Below are positions 43,067 to 53,005 of a stretch of 64,000 nt of DNA, one piece after another (the first letter of the stretch is position 1; the number at the start of each line of letters is the position of its first letter). The translations under genes were made by a program, and so were the position numbers. The DNA lies in contig JAEZTC010000016.1 of the NCBI GenBank assembly GCA_023421675.1, positions 1 through 64,000 of the forward strand, given 5' to 3'. The stretch is from Bacillota bacterium. Lineage in GTDB: Bacteria > Bacillota > Clostridia > Acetivibrionales > JANLFN01. The notes under the pieces were generated by a model. The model did no database searches, was not told the DNA's origin, and worked only from the letters and a program-made list of their open reading frames with translations.

Positions 43067-45796
43067 ATGGGAATATTAGAGAAAATTATTGGAAATTACA
43101 GCGATAGAGAACTTAAAAGGATCTATCCGATTGTAGATGATATAGATGAGTTTGAGCCAAAAATCAAAAAGCTCACAGATGAGGAGTTAAAGGGTAAAAC
43201 TCCTGAATTTAAAAAAAGACTTGCAAATGGTGAAACTCTTGACGATATCTTGCCAGAGGCGTTCGCAGTTGTAAGAGAAGCAGCTTACAGAGTACTAGGA
43301 ATGAGACACTTTAAGGTTCAGCTGATAGGTGGTATAGTACTTCACCAGGGAAGAATATCTGAAATGAAGACAGGTGAAGGTAAGACACTTGTTGCTACAC
43401 TTCCAGTATATCTAAATGCTTTGGAAGGAAAAGGCGTTCATGTAGTAACTGTAAATGATTATCTTGCAAGACGTGACAGCGAATGGATGGGTAAAATTTA
43501 TTCTTTCCTCGGACTGACAGTTGGACTTATAGTCCATGACCTTGATAATGAGGAAAGAAGAAAAGCATATAGTTGTGATATAACCTACGGAACCAATAAT
43601 GAGTTCGGTTTCGACTATCTCAGAGATAATATGGTTATATACAAGGAGGACCTCGTACAAAGAGAGCTTCACTACGCGATAGTGGATGAAGTGGATAGTA
43701 TTTTGGTGGATGAAGCAAGAACTCCGCTTATTATTTCAGGTGCGGGGGATAAGTCCACGGATATGTACAAAAGAGCTAATTCTTTTGTAAACAAGCTGAA
43801 AGCAAAGATTTACACTCAAACTGACGACAAGCAGCATAATGATGATATAGAGGAAGATTATATCGTTGATGAAAAGGCTCATACATGTGTTCTTACGACA
43901 AAAGGTGTTAAAAAGGCTGAACAGTTCTTTGGGATTGATAACCTCTCAGATGCTGATAACATGACAATTTCACACCATATTAACCAGGCATTAAAAGCGT
44001 ATGGGCTTATGAAGCGTGATAAGGAATATGTAGTTAAGGACGGAGAAATTATAATTATCGATGAATTCACAGGCCGTATGATGTATGGAAGAAGGTACAG
44101 TGACGGTTTGCATCAGGCAATTGAAGCCAAGGAAAATGTTAAAGTGGAAAGAGAAAGTAAAACTCTTGCTACTATAACTTTCCAGAATTATTTCAGACTT
44201 TATAACAAGCTTGCAGGTATGACAGGTACTGCCCAGACTGAGGAACGGGAATTCCAGACTATTTATAAGCTGGATGTTATAGTAATACCTACAAATATGC
44301 CTATGGTAAGAAAGGATAACCCGGACTGTGTTTTCAAAAACGAAAGAGGCAAGTTCAATGCGGTTATCAATGAAATTGAGGATTGTTACAAGAGAGGCCA
44401 GCCGGTTCTTATAGGAACAATTTCAATAGAGAAATCGGAGCTTTTAAGTGCAATGCTTAAAAAACGTGGCGTACCCCACCAGGTACTCAACGCCAAGTAT
44501 CATGAGAAAGAAGCTGAAATCATATCACAAGCAGGTAAGTTCGGTGCAGTTACCATAGCAACCAATATGGCAGGCCGTGGTACCGATATAGTTCTTGGAG
44601 GCAATGCCGAATTCCTTGCAAAACAAGAAATGAGAAAAATGGGTTATAATGAGGAACTCATCAATGCATCAACAAGTTATAATGAAACGGATGATGAGCT
44701 TATCCTTGAATCAAGAAGCACTTTCAGGAAGCTTAATGACAAATATAAGGAAATTACCGGCAAAGAACGTGAAAAGGTTGTTGAACAGGGCGGTTTGCAT
44801 ATTATAGGTACTGAAAGACATGAATCAAGGCGTATTGACAACCAGCTCCGCGGACGTTCAGGACGTCAGGGAGACGCTGGTTCATCAAGGTTTTATATTT
44901 CTCTTGAAGATGACCTTATGAGACTTTTCGGTTCAGACAGGCTTACAAGAATTGTTGAAGTATTAAGACTTGAAGAGGATCAGCCAATAGAGCATAAAAT
45001 GCTGTCTAATGCAATTGAAAATGCACAGAAGAAAGTTGAAGGTAAAAACTTTGATATAAGAAAACATGTATTACAGTATGATGATGTTATGAATAAGCAA
45101 AGAGAGGTTATTTATGCTCAGCGCAGAAAGGTTCTTGATGGTGAAAATCTCAAGGATACATTTGCAAAAATGATCTCCGATTCGGTTGATAGTATGGTAA
45201 ATACCTACTGTAACAGTGATCTGCCTGATTACTGGGATATTGAAGGACTCATCGCATTTGGTGAAGGAATATTTATCCCACAGGGAACCTTCAGTATTTC
45301 AAGAGAAGAACTTGAAACAATTACTAAGGAAGATCTTAAGGAAAAACTGAATGAATTAGCAATTGAAAGATATAATGCTAAGGAAGAGGAATTCGGTTCC
45401 GAACTCATGAGGGAACTTGAAAGGGTTGTTCTTCTGAGAGTTGTTGATGAAAAGTGGATGGATCATATTGATGCAATGGATCAGCTTAAGTATGGTGTTG
45501 GTTTAAGAGCATACGGGCAAAGGGATCCTGTGATCGAATACAAGATTGAAGGCTTCGATATGTTCGAGGAAATGATTAAGACCATTCAGGATGATGCTGT
45601 TAAAATGATAATGAATGTTCATGTTAACCGTGAACATATGATAAAACGTGAAAAGGTTGCGGAACCTGTAGCTGAGAGTCGTGGAGGCGATGAACCTAAA
45701 AAGCCGGTCGTTAAATCAGATAAGGTAGGCCGTAATGAGCCTTGCCCTTGTGGAAGCGGAAAGAAGTACAAGTTCTGCTGCGGCGCCAATAATTAG
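43067..45796 (+). CDS. secA: Preprotein translocase ATPase SecA
   Basis: 909 residues. Motor domain 1 shows the Walker A region MKTGEGKT and DEVDSILVDEAR; the preprotein cross-linking domain, motor 2 (TNMAGRGTDIVLGG, RGRSGRQGD), the helical scaffold/wing, and the C-terminal zinc-binding tail CPCGSGKKYKFCCG follow. It drives export through SecYEG. GGAGG precedes the ATG. A TATAAT at 42935-42940 in the 244-base upstream region may be its promoter. Prf2 (prfB) does not follow; a terminator does. Confidence 0.97.
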   Translation: MGILEKIIGNYSDRELKRIYPIVDDIDEFEPKIKKLTDEELKGKTPEFKKRLANGETLDDILPEAFAVVREAAYRVLGMRHFKVQLIGGIVLHQGRISEMKTGEGKTLVATLPVYLNALEGKGVHVVTVNDYLARRDSEWMGKIYSFLGLTVGLIVHDLDNEERRKAYSCDITYGTNNEFGFDYLRDNMVIYKEDLVQRELHYAIVDEVDSILVDEARTPLIISGAGDKSTDMYKRANSFVNKLKAKIYTQTDDKQHNDDIEEDYIVDEKAHTCVLTTKGVKKAEQFFGIDNLSDADNMTISHHINQALKAYGLMKRDKEYVVKDGEIIIIDEFTGRMMYGRRYSDGLHQAIEAKENVKVERESKTLATITFQNYFRLYNKLAGMTGTAQTEEREFQTIYKLDVIVIPTNMPMVRKDNPDCVFKNERGKFNAVINEIEDCYKRGQPVLIGTISIEKSELLSAMLKKRGVPHQVLNAKYHEKEAEIISQAGKFGAVTIATNMAGRGTDIVLGGNAEFLAKQEMRKMGYNEELINASTSYNETDDELILESRSTFRKLNDKYKEITGKEREKVVEQGGLHIIGTERHESRRIDNQLRGRSGRQGDAGSSRFYISLEDDLMRLFGSDRLTRIVEVLRLEEDQPIEHKMLSNAIENAQKKVEGKNFDIRKHVLQYDDVMNKQREVIYAQRRKVLDGENLKDTFAKMISDSVDSMVNTYCNSDLPDYWDIEGLIAFGEGIFIPQGTFSISREELETITKEDLKEKLNELAIERYNAKEEEFGSELMRELERVVLLRVVDEKWMDHIDAMDQLKYGVGLRAYGQRDPVIEYKIEGFDMFEEMIKTIQDDAVKMIMNVHVNREHMIKREKVAEPVAESRGGDEPKKPVVKSDKVGRNEPCPCGSGKKYKFCCGANN

Positions 45797-45810
45797 TATC
45801 AGAAGGATAG

Positions 45811-45840
45811 GTAAAGGGCTTAACAGCCCTTTACTTTTAG
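45811..45840 (+). terminator. Intrinsic terminator after secA
   Basis: Perfect 10-bp stem GTAAAGGGCT / AGCCCTTTAC, then TTTTA. Confidence 0.85.
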
Positions 45841-45888
45841 GTTTTTATAATTAAAGAAGAGGCAGGCAGTGTCCGGAGGCAGTTTAAA

Positions 45889-47169
45889 ATGGAATATAAT
45901 GAAGCACTTGAGTATATACACGGTACTTATAAATTTGGAATAAAACTTGGACTTGAGAATATCAAAAGCCTTCTCAAACTTATGGGTGATCCCCAGAAAA
46001 AACTTAAATTTGTGCATATTGCAGGTACCAATGGCAAGGGTTCTACAGTAGCTTTCATAAGCAGTATTTTAACCGAAGCTGGTTTGAAAACCGGAATATA
46101 TACTTCACCCTTTATTAACAGATACAATGAACGAATAAAAATAAACAGTAAAAATATATCCGACTGCGAACTTGCTTATTTAACCGCAACAGTTAAGGAA
46201 AAGGTAGATGAAATGCTTGCAGACGGCGGCAGTCATCCGACTGAGTTTGAAATTGGTACGGCTATTGCATTAAAGTACTTTGCAGATAACAACTGTGACA
46301 TTGTTGTATTGGAAGTTGGTATGGGCGGCAGATTCGATTCCACCAATATTATAGAAGAAGCGCTCGTATCGGTTATTACCACTATATCCTTTGATCACAT
46401 GCAGTGGCTTGGCAGCACTCTTCCGGAAATTGCTTTTGAAAAGGCGGGTATTATTAAGGAGAAAGGAACTGTTGTCCTTTATCCGCAGAGAAGAGAAGTG
46501 GAAGAAGTATTTGAAGCGGTATGCACTGAAAAGGAAGCTCATTTGGTGAAAGTGGACTTTTCAAAATTATGTACTTTGAAATTTGACATTCAAGGCCGTA
46601 CTTTTAACTTTGAAAACCATAAAGAATTGAAAATAAAACTGCTTGGAGAGCACCAGGCAAAGAACGCGGCGGTTGCACTAAAAGCGGTAGAAATTTTGCA
46701 TAACAAGGGTTATAATATTACTGAGGATGCAATTAAAAAAGGGCTTCTAAAAGCCGTATGGCCAGGGCGCTTTGAAGTTGTTAATGAAAAGCCTGTTGTA
46801 ATAATTGACGGTGCACATAATAGAGAAGGTGCAAAAGTTCTTGCAGATACCCTTAAGAACTATTTCCCGAATAAAAAAATAACATTTATAATCGGAGTTT
46901 TAAAGGACAAGGAGTATATACAAATAATAGAAGCGGTAATACCCGCTGCAAAGAGGTTTGTTACCGTTACCCCGAATAATAAAAGAGCTTTAGCCTCCAA
47001 AGAATTGGCAAATATTATAAGCACTTATTGTAAAAATGTTCAAGATAGTGATACAATTGTAAATGCAATTGATAAATGTCTTGGTGAAGCAGGTCCAGAC
47101 GATATAATATGTGTGTTTGGTTCCCTGTATTACATCGGTGAAGTCAGAAAATATTTCGGTTTGGAATAA
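45889..47169 (+). CDS. folC: Bifunctional folylpolyglutamate synthase / dihydrofolate synthase
   Basis: 426 residues. Mur-ligase fold with P-loop HIAGTNGKGSTVAFISSIL near 45-63, the Omega-loop region YTSPFINRYNERI, VLEVGMGGRFDSTN and the C-terminal domain with IIDGAHNREG. It adds glutamate to dihydropteroate and folates. GGAGG precedes the ATG. The next gene starts 32 bases later and may be in the same transcript. Confidence 0.95.
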   Translation: MEYNEALEYIHGTYKFGIKLGLENIKSLLKLMGDPQKKLKFVHIAGTNGKGSTVAFISSILTEAGLKTGIYTSPFINRYNERIKINSKNISDCELAYLTATVKEKVDEMLADGGSHPTEFEIGTAIALKYFADNNCDIVVLEVGMGGRFDSTNIIEEALVSVITTISFDHMQWLGSTLPEIAFEKAGIIKEKGTVVLYPQRREVEEVFEAVCTEKEAHLVKVDFSKLCTLKFDIQGRTFNFENHKELKIKLLGEHQAKNAAVALKAVEILHNKGYNITEDAIKKGLLKAVWPGRFEVVNEKPVVIIDGAHNREGAKVLADTLKNYFPNKKITFIIGVLKDKEYIQIIEAVIPAAKRFVTVTPNNKRALASKELANIISTYCKNVQDSDTIVNAIDKCLGEAGPDDIICVFGSLYYIGEVRKYFGLE

Positions 47170-47201
47170 ATACAATTGTTCTCTTACAAGGGGGTGCGGA
47201 T

Positions 47202-48308
47202 GTGGACTTAAAGCAGGAACTTGAAAGTTATCAGCCAATTGATTTAAAAGTTATTGATCAAAATACTTCTGACAGTGTAAAAAACTCTATATTTCTATAT
47301 AATAAGGCGTTAGAGAGTATTCGTGTCGACAGTGAGGATATTGCAATAATAGAGCTTAAAAAGGCTGTAGCTTTAAACCCTACCTTTTATCAGGCAATGA
47401 ATTTGCTTGGTTTATGTTATTACTATACTGATAATCCAGATAAGGCCAGGGATATCTTTAATATTGTAATTAAAGCAGAAAACAACAGTATTCAAGCTCA
47501 AAAGTTTCTTAGCCAATTAGGTGCATCAAGTGAAAATCCGTATAAGTCTTCTTCCGTAAAAAAGAAACCACAGCCAGCTAAAAATAAAGAGGACAAGCCA
47601 AATGATATTAAAAATGAAGGAACATTTTTAAAACGTATTCAAATGTCAGGAAAGCCGCAGTTTATTTTATACTCTTGTTCACTCATAATAATTGGGGTAG
47701 TTATCTCATTACTGATAGGGTTGCTAATTAACAATGGTTCAGATACAACTGTTAACAGCAATGTATCTGAAAATACACAATCAGGAGCTTATAAACAGCT
47801 TCAGGACAGCTATAATAAACTTAATGAGGATTTTAAAAAGACAAGTCAACAGCTTACTGATTCCAATGCACAGATTGACTATTATAAAAATGTTTCAAAG
47901 CTTCAGCAGACACAGAATTTAGCAGTAAAAGGTCAGTATGCAGAGGCTGCAAATATTCTGGTCCCACTGAAGGATTATAAATTTAATGACTCTGATAAGA
48001 CTACTTTTGATGCTCTGTATAAAGATGTAACAGTTAAAGCTGCTCAGTATTCGTATAATCAGGCTTTTGTCTTTATGCAGCGGTCCCAGTTTAAAGAAGC
48101 AGCGGATGAATTTAATAAGATTCAATCATATGTCGCAATAGGCTGGGCTTCTATGGATTCTGTACTTTATAATCTGGGAAAATGTTATATAGCCTTAAAT
48201 AATACACAAAGTGCGATTGATGTTTATAAAAAGCTTAAAGCAGATTATCCGAACAGCCAGTATGCAGTTTGGGCAGGCAACAGGCTTACACAGCTTGGCG
48301 TAAGATAA
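47202..48308 (+). CDS. Membrane-anchored TPR protein
   Basis: 368 residues, GTG start after AAGGGGG. N-terminal cytosolic TPR pair (about 25-110; YQAMNLLGLCYYYTDNPDKA), a basic Pro/Lys linker (about 115-145), one membrane span (about 153-175; FILYSCSLIIIGVVISLLIG), an extracellular coiled coil (about 195-235) and a second TPR set at the C-terminus (NLGKCYIALNNTQSAIDVYKKL). Both faces of the membrane thus carry protein-binding repeats, suggesting an assembly scaffold. Tetratricopeptide proteins of this plan occur in clostridia without known partners. Confidence 0.8.
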   Translation: MDLKQELESYQPIDLKVIDQNTSDSVKNSIFLYNKALESIRVDSEDIAIIELKKAVALNPTFYQAMNLLGLCYYYTDNPDKARDIFNIVIKAENNSIQAQKFLSQLGASSENPYKSSSVKKKPQPAKNKEDKPNDIKNEGTFLKRIQMSGKPQFILYSCSLIIIGVVISLLIGLLINNGSDTTVNSNVSENTQSGAYKQLQDSYNKLNEDFKKTSQQLTDSNAQIDYYKNVSKLQQTQNLAVKGQYAEAANILVPLKDYKFNDSDKTTFDALYKDVTVKAAQYSYNQAFVFMQRSQFKEAADEFNKIQSYVAIGWASMDSVLYNLGKCYIALNNTQSAIDVYKKLKADYPNSQYAVWAGNRLTQLGVR

Positions 48309-48322
48309 TAATACATGTTCCG

Positions 48323-48350
48323 AAGGATAGAATTTTCTATCCTTTTTTTT
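48323..48350 (+). terminator. Intrinsic terminator after the TPR gene
   Basis: 10-bp stem AAGGATAGAA / TTCTATCCTT with a very short loop, then eight T. Confidence 0.88.
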
Positions 48351-48420
48351 ATTTATATATCTCATAAATTAAAGTTCTCTAATAATATATTAGTAAGAAC
48401 TTTTTTTAGGGGAGATATCA

Positions 48421-49527
48421 TTGAAAAGGACTTATTTGAACCTTGCTCTGGGGGGTGGAGGCGTAAAAGGAATTGCATATGTAGGAATGTTGGGGATTGC
48501 GGAACAAAGAGGATATGTTTGGGAAAACATAGCGGGTGTTTCAGCCGGAGCATTGGCTGGGGCATATGTTGCAGCAGGCTATGGTCACCAGGATTTAAAG
48601 ATACTTATGAATAATTTCAGTATAGAAAACCTTGCTATAAACAGGCTGAACAATGCACATCCCCTTGTTTCAAGATATATTCAGTACTATAACGGCGTTT
48701 ACCCTTATGGGAGGCAATGGACCTGGAATTTTCTAACGCATAGGCATATCACCGCAACAAGAGGAGAGGAATACGAAATTGAGGCACGTGATATCTCATC
48801 ATCAAACAGAAACCTTATAGAAAACATAATAACTTTCAGTAATGAAGGAAGTGTCTGCGACGGTGATTATCTGGAGGAATGGGTCTACAAAGCACTTGGA
48901 AGCAGGGGAGTAAAAACATTTGGAGATATAAAAAACGGAAAAACAGATGAGTTAAATCCAAATGGATATAAGGTAAGAATGACAGCAGTAGATCTTACCC
49001 GTTGGCGAGTAATTACAATTCCTGATGATCTGGACTTTTACGGGATTGATCCTGATAGGTTTGAAGTCGCAAAAGCAGTAAGAATGAGTACTTGTGTTCC
49101 ATTTATATTTAAGCCAGTTGAAATCACAAGAACTGCGGAAAATAAAACTAAAACCTACAGAATCGTAGATGGCGGTGTTCTTGATAATTTCCCAATCTGG
49201 CTTGTGGACAAAAATGCTGATACCCATACGATAGGGTTTAAATTAAATAGATCCCAGAATAAGCTTTTCAGTCTTAATGTTCCGTTGAACATTCTCAGAG
49301 CTCTGGTTTCAGCAACCCATGATACAGGGATTCCGCACTATGCATATAATACGGACACTGTATCAGGAATCAATACTGGAAAGGTATCATCCTTTGATTT
49401 TGAACTGGGTGAAAGCGAAAGACAATATCTCATTGACTGCGGTACCCGAAGTGCAGAAATGTTTTTTGATAAATTTGAAAATAAGAAACTAAACACTAAA
49501 AAGTACAGAAATTTTTACTCTGTTTAA
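48421..49527 (+). CDS. Patatin-like phospholipase
   Basis: 368 residues, TTG start set by GGGGAG six bases upstream. Oxyanion-hole motif LALGGGGVKGIAYVG, nucleophile elbow GVSAG (Ser about 42) and the catalytic Asp in VDGGVLDNFP. It hydrolyses acyl esters of lipids, probably at the inner membrane face, since there is no signal peptide. Family length is normal. It stands alone between terminated transcripts; no toxin-type secretion genes are near. Confidence 0.92.
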   Translation: MKRTYLNLALGGGGVKGIAYVGMLGIAEQRGYVWENIAGVSAGALAGAYVAAGYGHQDLKILMNNFSIENLAINRLNNAHPLVSRYIQYYNGVYPYGRQWTWNFLTHRHITATRGEEYEIEARDISSSNRNLIENIITFSNEGSVCDGDYLEEWVYKALGSRGVKTFGDIKNGKTDELNPNGYKVRMTAVDLTRWRVITIPDDLDFYGIDPDRFEVAKAVRMSTCVPFIFKPVEITRTAENKTKTYRIVDGGVLDNFPIWLVDKNADTHTIGFKLNRSQNKLFSLNVPLNILRALVSATHDTGIPHYAYNTDTVSGINTGKVSSFDFELGESERQYLIDCGTRSAEMFFDKFENKKLNTKKYRNFYSV

Positions 49528-49678
49528 TAGGTCAAACAAGGATAAACGGCATATTGCCAATAAAATTTTCTTTATTTTTTAATTTTTTTATATTATTATT
49601 AATAGGATAGCTGAAATTTGATTACCGAACGTATAAATATATAAACAAGAGATGTAAATCACCGTTAGGAGGCAAAAA

Positions 49679-51178
49679 ATGTTGTATCAAAGTACTCGCG
49701 GAGGTCAAAACGGTCTTAATTCTGCTGATGTTATAAAAATGGGTATTGCTAAGGATGGTGGCTTGTTTGTCCCTGAAAAAGGCATCAAGCTCAGCCTTGA
49801 AGATATAAATAAACTTACAGGAATGACTTATCAGGAAAGAGCTGTGGAAATACTTAAATATTTTCTTGATGACTATACAGCTGAAGAACTGAAGGATTGT
49901 GTCACTCAGGCATATACTTCTTCGAAGTTCGATACTGCTGCAATAGCTCCACTTCGCGTTTTAAATGAAAATGTCCATATACTTGAACTCTGGCATGGAC
50001 CTACTTGTGCTTTTAAAGATATGGCTCTTCAGATATTGCCGCATTTTCTTATAAAGGCTATGGGGAAAACTGGTGAATCCAGTGAAATAGTAATACTGGT
50101 TGCAACTTCAGGTGATACCGGTAAAGCAGCCTTAGAAGGATTTAAGGATGTTAATGGAACAAGAATAATAGTGTTTTTCCCTCAAAAGGGTGTAAGCCAG
50201 GTTCAAAAAATGCAGATGGTTACTCAGGAAGGCTCAAATGTATATTCCATCGGTGTAGACGGAAACTTTGACGATACCCAGAATGGTGTTAAAGCTATTT
50301 TTACCGATTCAGAACTGATTTCGGAGCTTGAACAAAACCAGATTAAATTTTCATCAGCAAATTCAATTAACTGGGGAAGGCTTGTTCCACAGATTGTTTA
50401 TTATTTTTCAGCATATGCAGACCTCATTAAAAAAGGTGAGATTAATGCGGGGGATGCTGTTAATTTTGTTGTACCGACCGGCAACTTTGGAAATATTCTG
50501 GCTGCCTATTATGCAAGTGAAATGGGATTGCCTGTAAATAAGCTGATTTGTGCGTCAAACGATAACAATGTTTTAACAGACTTTATTAAAACCGGTACGT
50601 ATGATAGAAACAGAGAATTTAAAAAGACTATATCACCATCCATGGATATCCTTATTTCAAGCAACCTTGAAAGATTGTTATATGAACTTACAGAGCATGA
50701 CTCTGATAGAATCAATGATTGGATGTCAAAGCTCAAAAAAGAAGGTGTCTATACAGTTGATGCTGAAACTAAAAAGAAAATATCCAAATTGTTTTGGGCT
50801 GGTTATTCAACCGAGGCAGAGACCTTAAAGACAATTGAACTGATATATAAAGAGTATGGATATGTTTCAGATACACATACGGCAGTCGGTATAGATGTTT
50901 ATGACAAATATGTTATTTCAACCGGTGATATGACAAAGACAGTAATTGCATCAACTGCAAGTCCGTTTAAGTTTAATGAAAGTGTAGTTAAGGCGATTTT
51001 TGGAAGTGATACAATATCAGGTAAGACTGAATTTGAATTGCTTGAAATATTGTCTCAAAAGTGTGGTCTTAATATTCCAAAGGGCCTGAAGGATTTGGAC
51101 AAAAAGGATATAAGACACAATATGCTTTGTACTAAATCCGACATGAAGGATAAAGTTGTAGAAATACTCGGAATATAA
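49679..51178 (+). CDS. thrC: Threonine synthase
   Basis: 499 residues, the long form. PLP lysine in HGPTCAFKDMALQ, phosphate-binding loop in ATSGDTGKAALEG and the N-terminal segment YQSTRGG. It makes threonine from O-phosphohomoserine. GGAGG precedes the ATG. There is no hom or thrB next to it, and no T-box leader was recognised in the 150 bases before it. A response-regulator gene follows 41 bases later. Confidence 0.96.
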   Translation: MLYQSTRGGQNGLNSADVIKMGIAKDGGLFVPEKGIKLSLEDINKLTGMTYQERAVEILKYFLDDYTAEELKDCVTQAYTSSKFDTAAIAPLRVLNENVHILELWHGPTCAFKDMALQILPHFLIKAMGKTGESSEIVILVATSGDTGKAALEGFKDVNGTRIIVFFPQKGVSQVQKMQMVTQEGSNVYSIGVDGNFDDTQNGVKAIFTDSELISELEQNQIKFSSANSINWGRLVPQIVYYFSAYADLIKKGEINAGDAVNFVVPTGNFGNILAAYYASEMGLPVNKLICASNDNNVLTDFIKTGTYDRNREFKKTISPSMDILISSNLERLLYELTEHDSDRINDWMSKLKKEGVYTVDAETKKKISKLFWAGYSTEAETLKTIELIYKEYGYVSDTHTAVGIDVYDKYVISTGDMTKTVIASTASPFKFNESVVKAIFGSDTISGKTEFELLEILSQKCGLNIPKGLKDLDKKDIRHNMLCTKSDMKDKVVEILGI

Positions 51179-51219
51179 TAACTGGTTGATAGATTGTACA
51201 AAAGATAGGAGCAATGTTT

Positions 51220-51594
51220 ATGAAGGACATTAGGATACTTATTGTAGATGATGCCCAATTTATGAGAAATATGCTTGGTAATATTATTAAGTCTGCTGGA
51301 TATACAGATATCCACTTTGCAGGTGATGGACTGGATGCGGTAGAAAAGGTTAAGGAGCTCAAGCCTAAGCTTGTTACTCTTGATATTTCAATGCCGGGCA
51401 TGGACGGTCTTGAAACTATTCCTAAAATACTGGAGGTAGCTCCTGATACAATTATCATAATGGTTTCTGCAGTTTCAAGCGAAATTGCTATAAAACAGGC
51501 AATTAAAAAGGGCGCAGCCGATTTTATTTTAAAGCCTTTTGATAACACTATAATATGCGATATGCTTAAACGTCATCTTGGCTCATCTAATTAA
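51220..51594 (+). CDS. Stand-alone CheY-like response regulator
   Basis: 124 residues: a single receiver domain with the acidic pair in ILIVDDAQFMRNML, phospho-acceptor Asp in TLDISMPGMDG, the Ser/Thr switch in MVSAVSS and Lys in LKPFD. There is no output domain. The ATG at 51220 is eight bases after AGGAG; an earlier ATG is too close to that site. Such proteins are often CheY or act in phosphorelays; the orphan chemoreceptor at 19694 could be linked but they are far apart. Confidence 0.93.
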   Translation: MKDIRILIVDDAQFMRNMLGNIIKSAGYTDIHFAGDGLDAVEKVKELKPKLVTLDISMPGMDGLETIPKILEVAPDTIIIMVSAVSSEIAIKQAIKKGAADFILKPFDNTIICDMLKRHLGSSN

Positions 51595-51603
51595 AGAATA
51601 AAG

Positions 51604-51628
51604 GTAGCTGCAGAAACTCTGCAGCTAC
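51604..51628. terminator. Hairpin between convergent genes
   Basis: Perfect 11-bp stem GTAGCTGCAGA / TCTGCAGCTAC with loop AAC. No T-run follows on either strand and the stem touches the stop codon of the minus-strand gene, so termination efficiency is unclear. Confidence 0.5.
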
Positions 51629-52710
51629 TGTAAATATTGATGGGTATAATCTGTGATATAATAGTTTTCGTTCGTATAGGCTTTTTCTCCATCAACAAAT
51701 ACCACTTTTCTTTCAGAAATAGATTTTAAAATATCAAAAACGGTTTTTACATCCCTGTACTCAATTTCAGGTGTTACATAAATTTCTTCTTTATCATTCA
51801 TAGCATTATAAAAATTCAGCAACTCGTTATAGTATCCTCGCTCAGGTGTATATTTAATCTGTTCGCTTGTTCCGTCGTTATATGCAACATTAATGATACC
51901 ACAGGACTTATCTTCAAGGTATATTTCACCTTTTCGTCCAAAAATCCTAAAGCCGACAAGCGGGCGCTGGGGCTCTATTCCGGAGGGACAGTAGGTAAAC
52001 TGACCTGAAACACCGCTTTGAAAAAGCAGATTTGTATTTACAGATACATAGGGACTGTAATCTTCACTTTGACGTTTTCCAAAGGCTTGTACGCATTCAA
52101 CTCCTCCGAAAATGTGCCTCATGCCGGCAATGTCATGAAGTGCAGCATCCAAAAAAGCTCCTCCACGGAAATCAGGATGCTGTCTCCATTCTGTGGAAGC
52201 AAAGGTATCCTCGTTTATTTCACAAGGGAAGCAAGAAATGTTATTTCTGATAAAATACATCACTTCACCGATTTTGCCTGAATTGATTAAATTTCTTATT
52301 ACTGTGTTTTCCTCATTATACCTGAAGTTTTCAGCTATCATTATTCGAACATCGTATTTTTTTGACAACTCAAGGTACATTTTAGCTTGTTCCATATCCG
52401 GAGCCATCGGTTTTTCACATATGAAGTCCTTTCCGGCTTGGGCAACATCCCTCGAAACTTTATAATTCAAGTCTATTGGAACAAGAATGTCCACTGCATC
52501 TATATCATCGCGTTTTAACATCTCAGTATAGTCTTCATAAACATTTTTTAAATCTAAATTTATTTTTTTTGCAAAATTCTCTGCATCACTTCTGGTACGG
52601 TTACATAAAGCTGTAATTTCATACTTGTCACCCATTTCCTGTATGGCTGGGTAGTGGAGACGTTCCCATGCGAGTCCTGTCCCTATTACAGCAAGACGTA
52701 TTTTTCTCAA
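51625..52710 (-). CDS. Gfo/Idh/MocA-family oxidoreductase
   Basis: 361 residues. N-terminal Rossmann fold (VIGTGLAWERLHYPAIQEMG), the EKP motif in FICEKPMAPDME with catalytic Lys, and an alpha/beta C-terminal domain with the WRQHPDFRGGAFLDAALHD segment (quoted parts WRQHPDFRGG and FLDAALHD) that holds the conserved His. It oxidises or reduces a sugar or inositol derivative with NAD(P). Substrate unknown. Divergent from the infC leader; GGGAGG is before the ATG. Confidence 0.9.
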   Translation of the reverse strand: MRKIRLAVIGTGLAWERLHYPAIQEMGDKYEITALCNRTRSDAENFAKKINLDLKNVYEDYTEMLKRDDIDAVDILVPIDLNYKVSRDVAQAGKDFICEKPMAPDMEQAKMYLELSKKYDVRIMIAENFRYNEENTVIRNLINSGKIGEVMYFIRNNISCFPCEINEDTFASTEWRQHPDFRGGAFLDAALHDIAGMRHIFGGVECVQAFGKRQSEDYSPYVSVNTNLLFQSGVSGQFTYCPSGIEPQRPLVGFRIFGRKGEIYLEDKSCGIINVAYNDGTSEQIKYTPERGYYNELLNFYNAMNDKEEIYVTPEIEYRDVKTVFDILKSISERKVVFVDGEKAYTNENYYITDYTHQYLQ

Positions 52711-52801
52711 GATTATTGCCTCCCCTTATTGATTTTTCATTTTACTTTTAGTATCCTCTTTTTTAAGGGCAGTATTCAATCAATGTTATTATAAAAAAAC
52801 C

Positions 52802-52831
52802 TTGACACATTATTAAAGTATCTGTTATCAT
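52802..52831 (+). promoter_or_regulatory. Promoter of infC-rpmI-rplT
   Basis: TTGACA (52802-52807) and TATCAT (52826-52831; 18-base spacer) or TTATCA (17). The start is about 165 bases upstream of the infC start codon, leaving a structured leader. Confidence 0.7.
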
Positions 52832-52934
52832 TAAATAGCAAAAATAAAGAAGAAGTTATCCACTTCTCACCATACGGATATATCCAGTATGGTTAATAAT
52901 GAACACAGTAACTGTTATTTGTGTGATTATGAGT

Positions 52935-52961
52935 GGATTGAACTTTTTCAATCCTTTTTTT
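52935..52961 (+). terminator. Leader terminator (attenuator) upstream of infC
   Basis: GGATTGAA / TTCAATCC stem (52935-52942, 52947-52954), then seven T, between the promoter and the infC ribosome site. Upstream leader inverted repeats (CCATAC / GTATGG, 52870-52891) could form alternatives. Firmicutes commonly control infC-rpmI-rplT with an L20-binding leader; which element binds here is inference. Confidence 0.75.
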
Positions 52962-53005
52962 ATTTGTTAAGGCTTCTTTTAAAGAGACCCTGGAGGTGTA
53001 TAAAT

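Noticed and set aside
49528..49678. T-box leader before thrC
   Set aside because: The 150-base spacer is AT-rich and has neither the T-box sequence nor a terminator/antiterminator pair. The tyrS leader was also checked and shows none.
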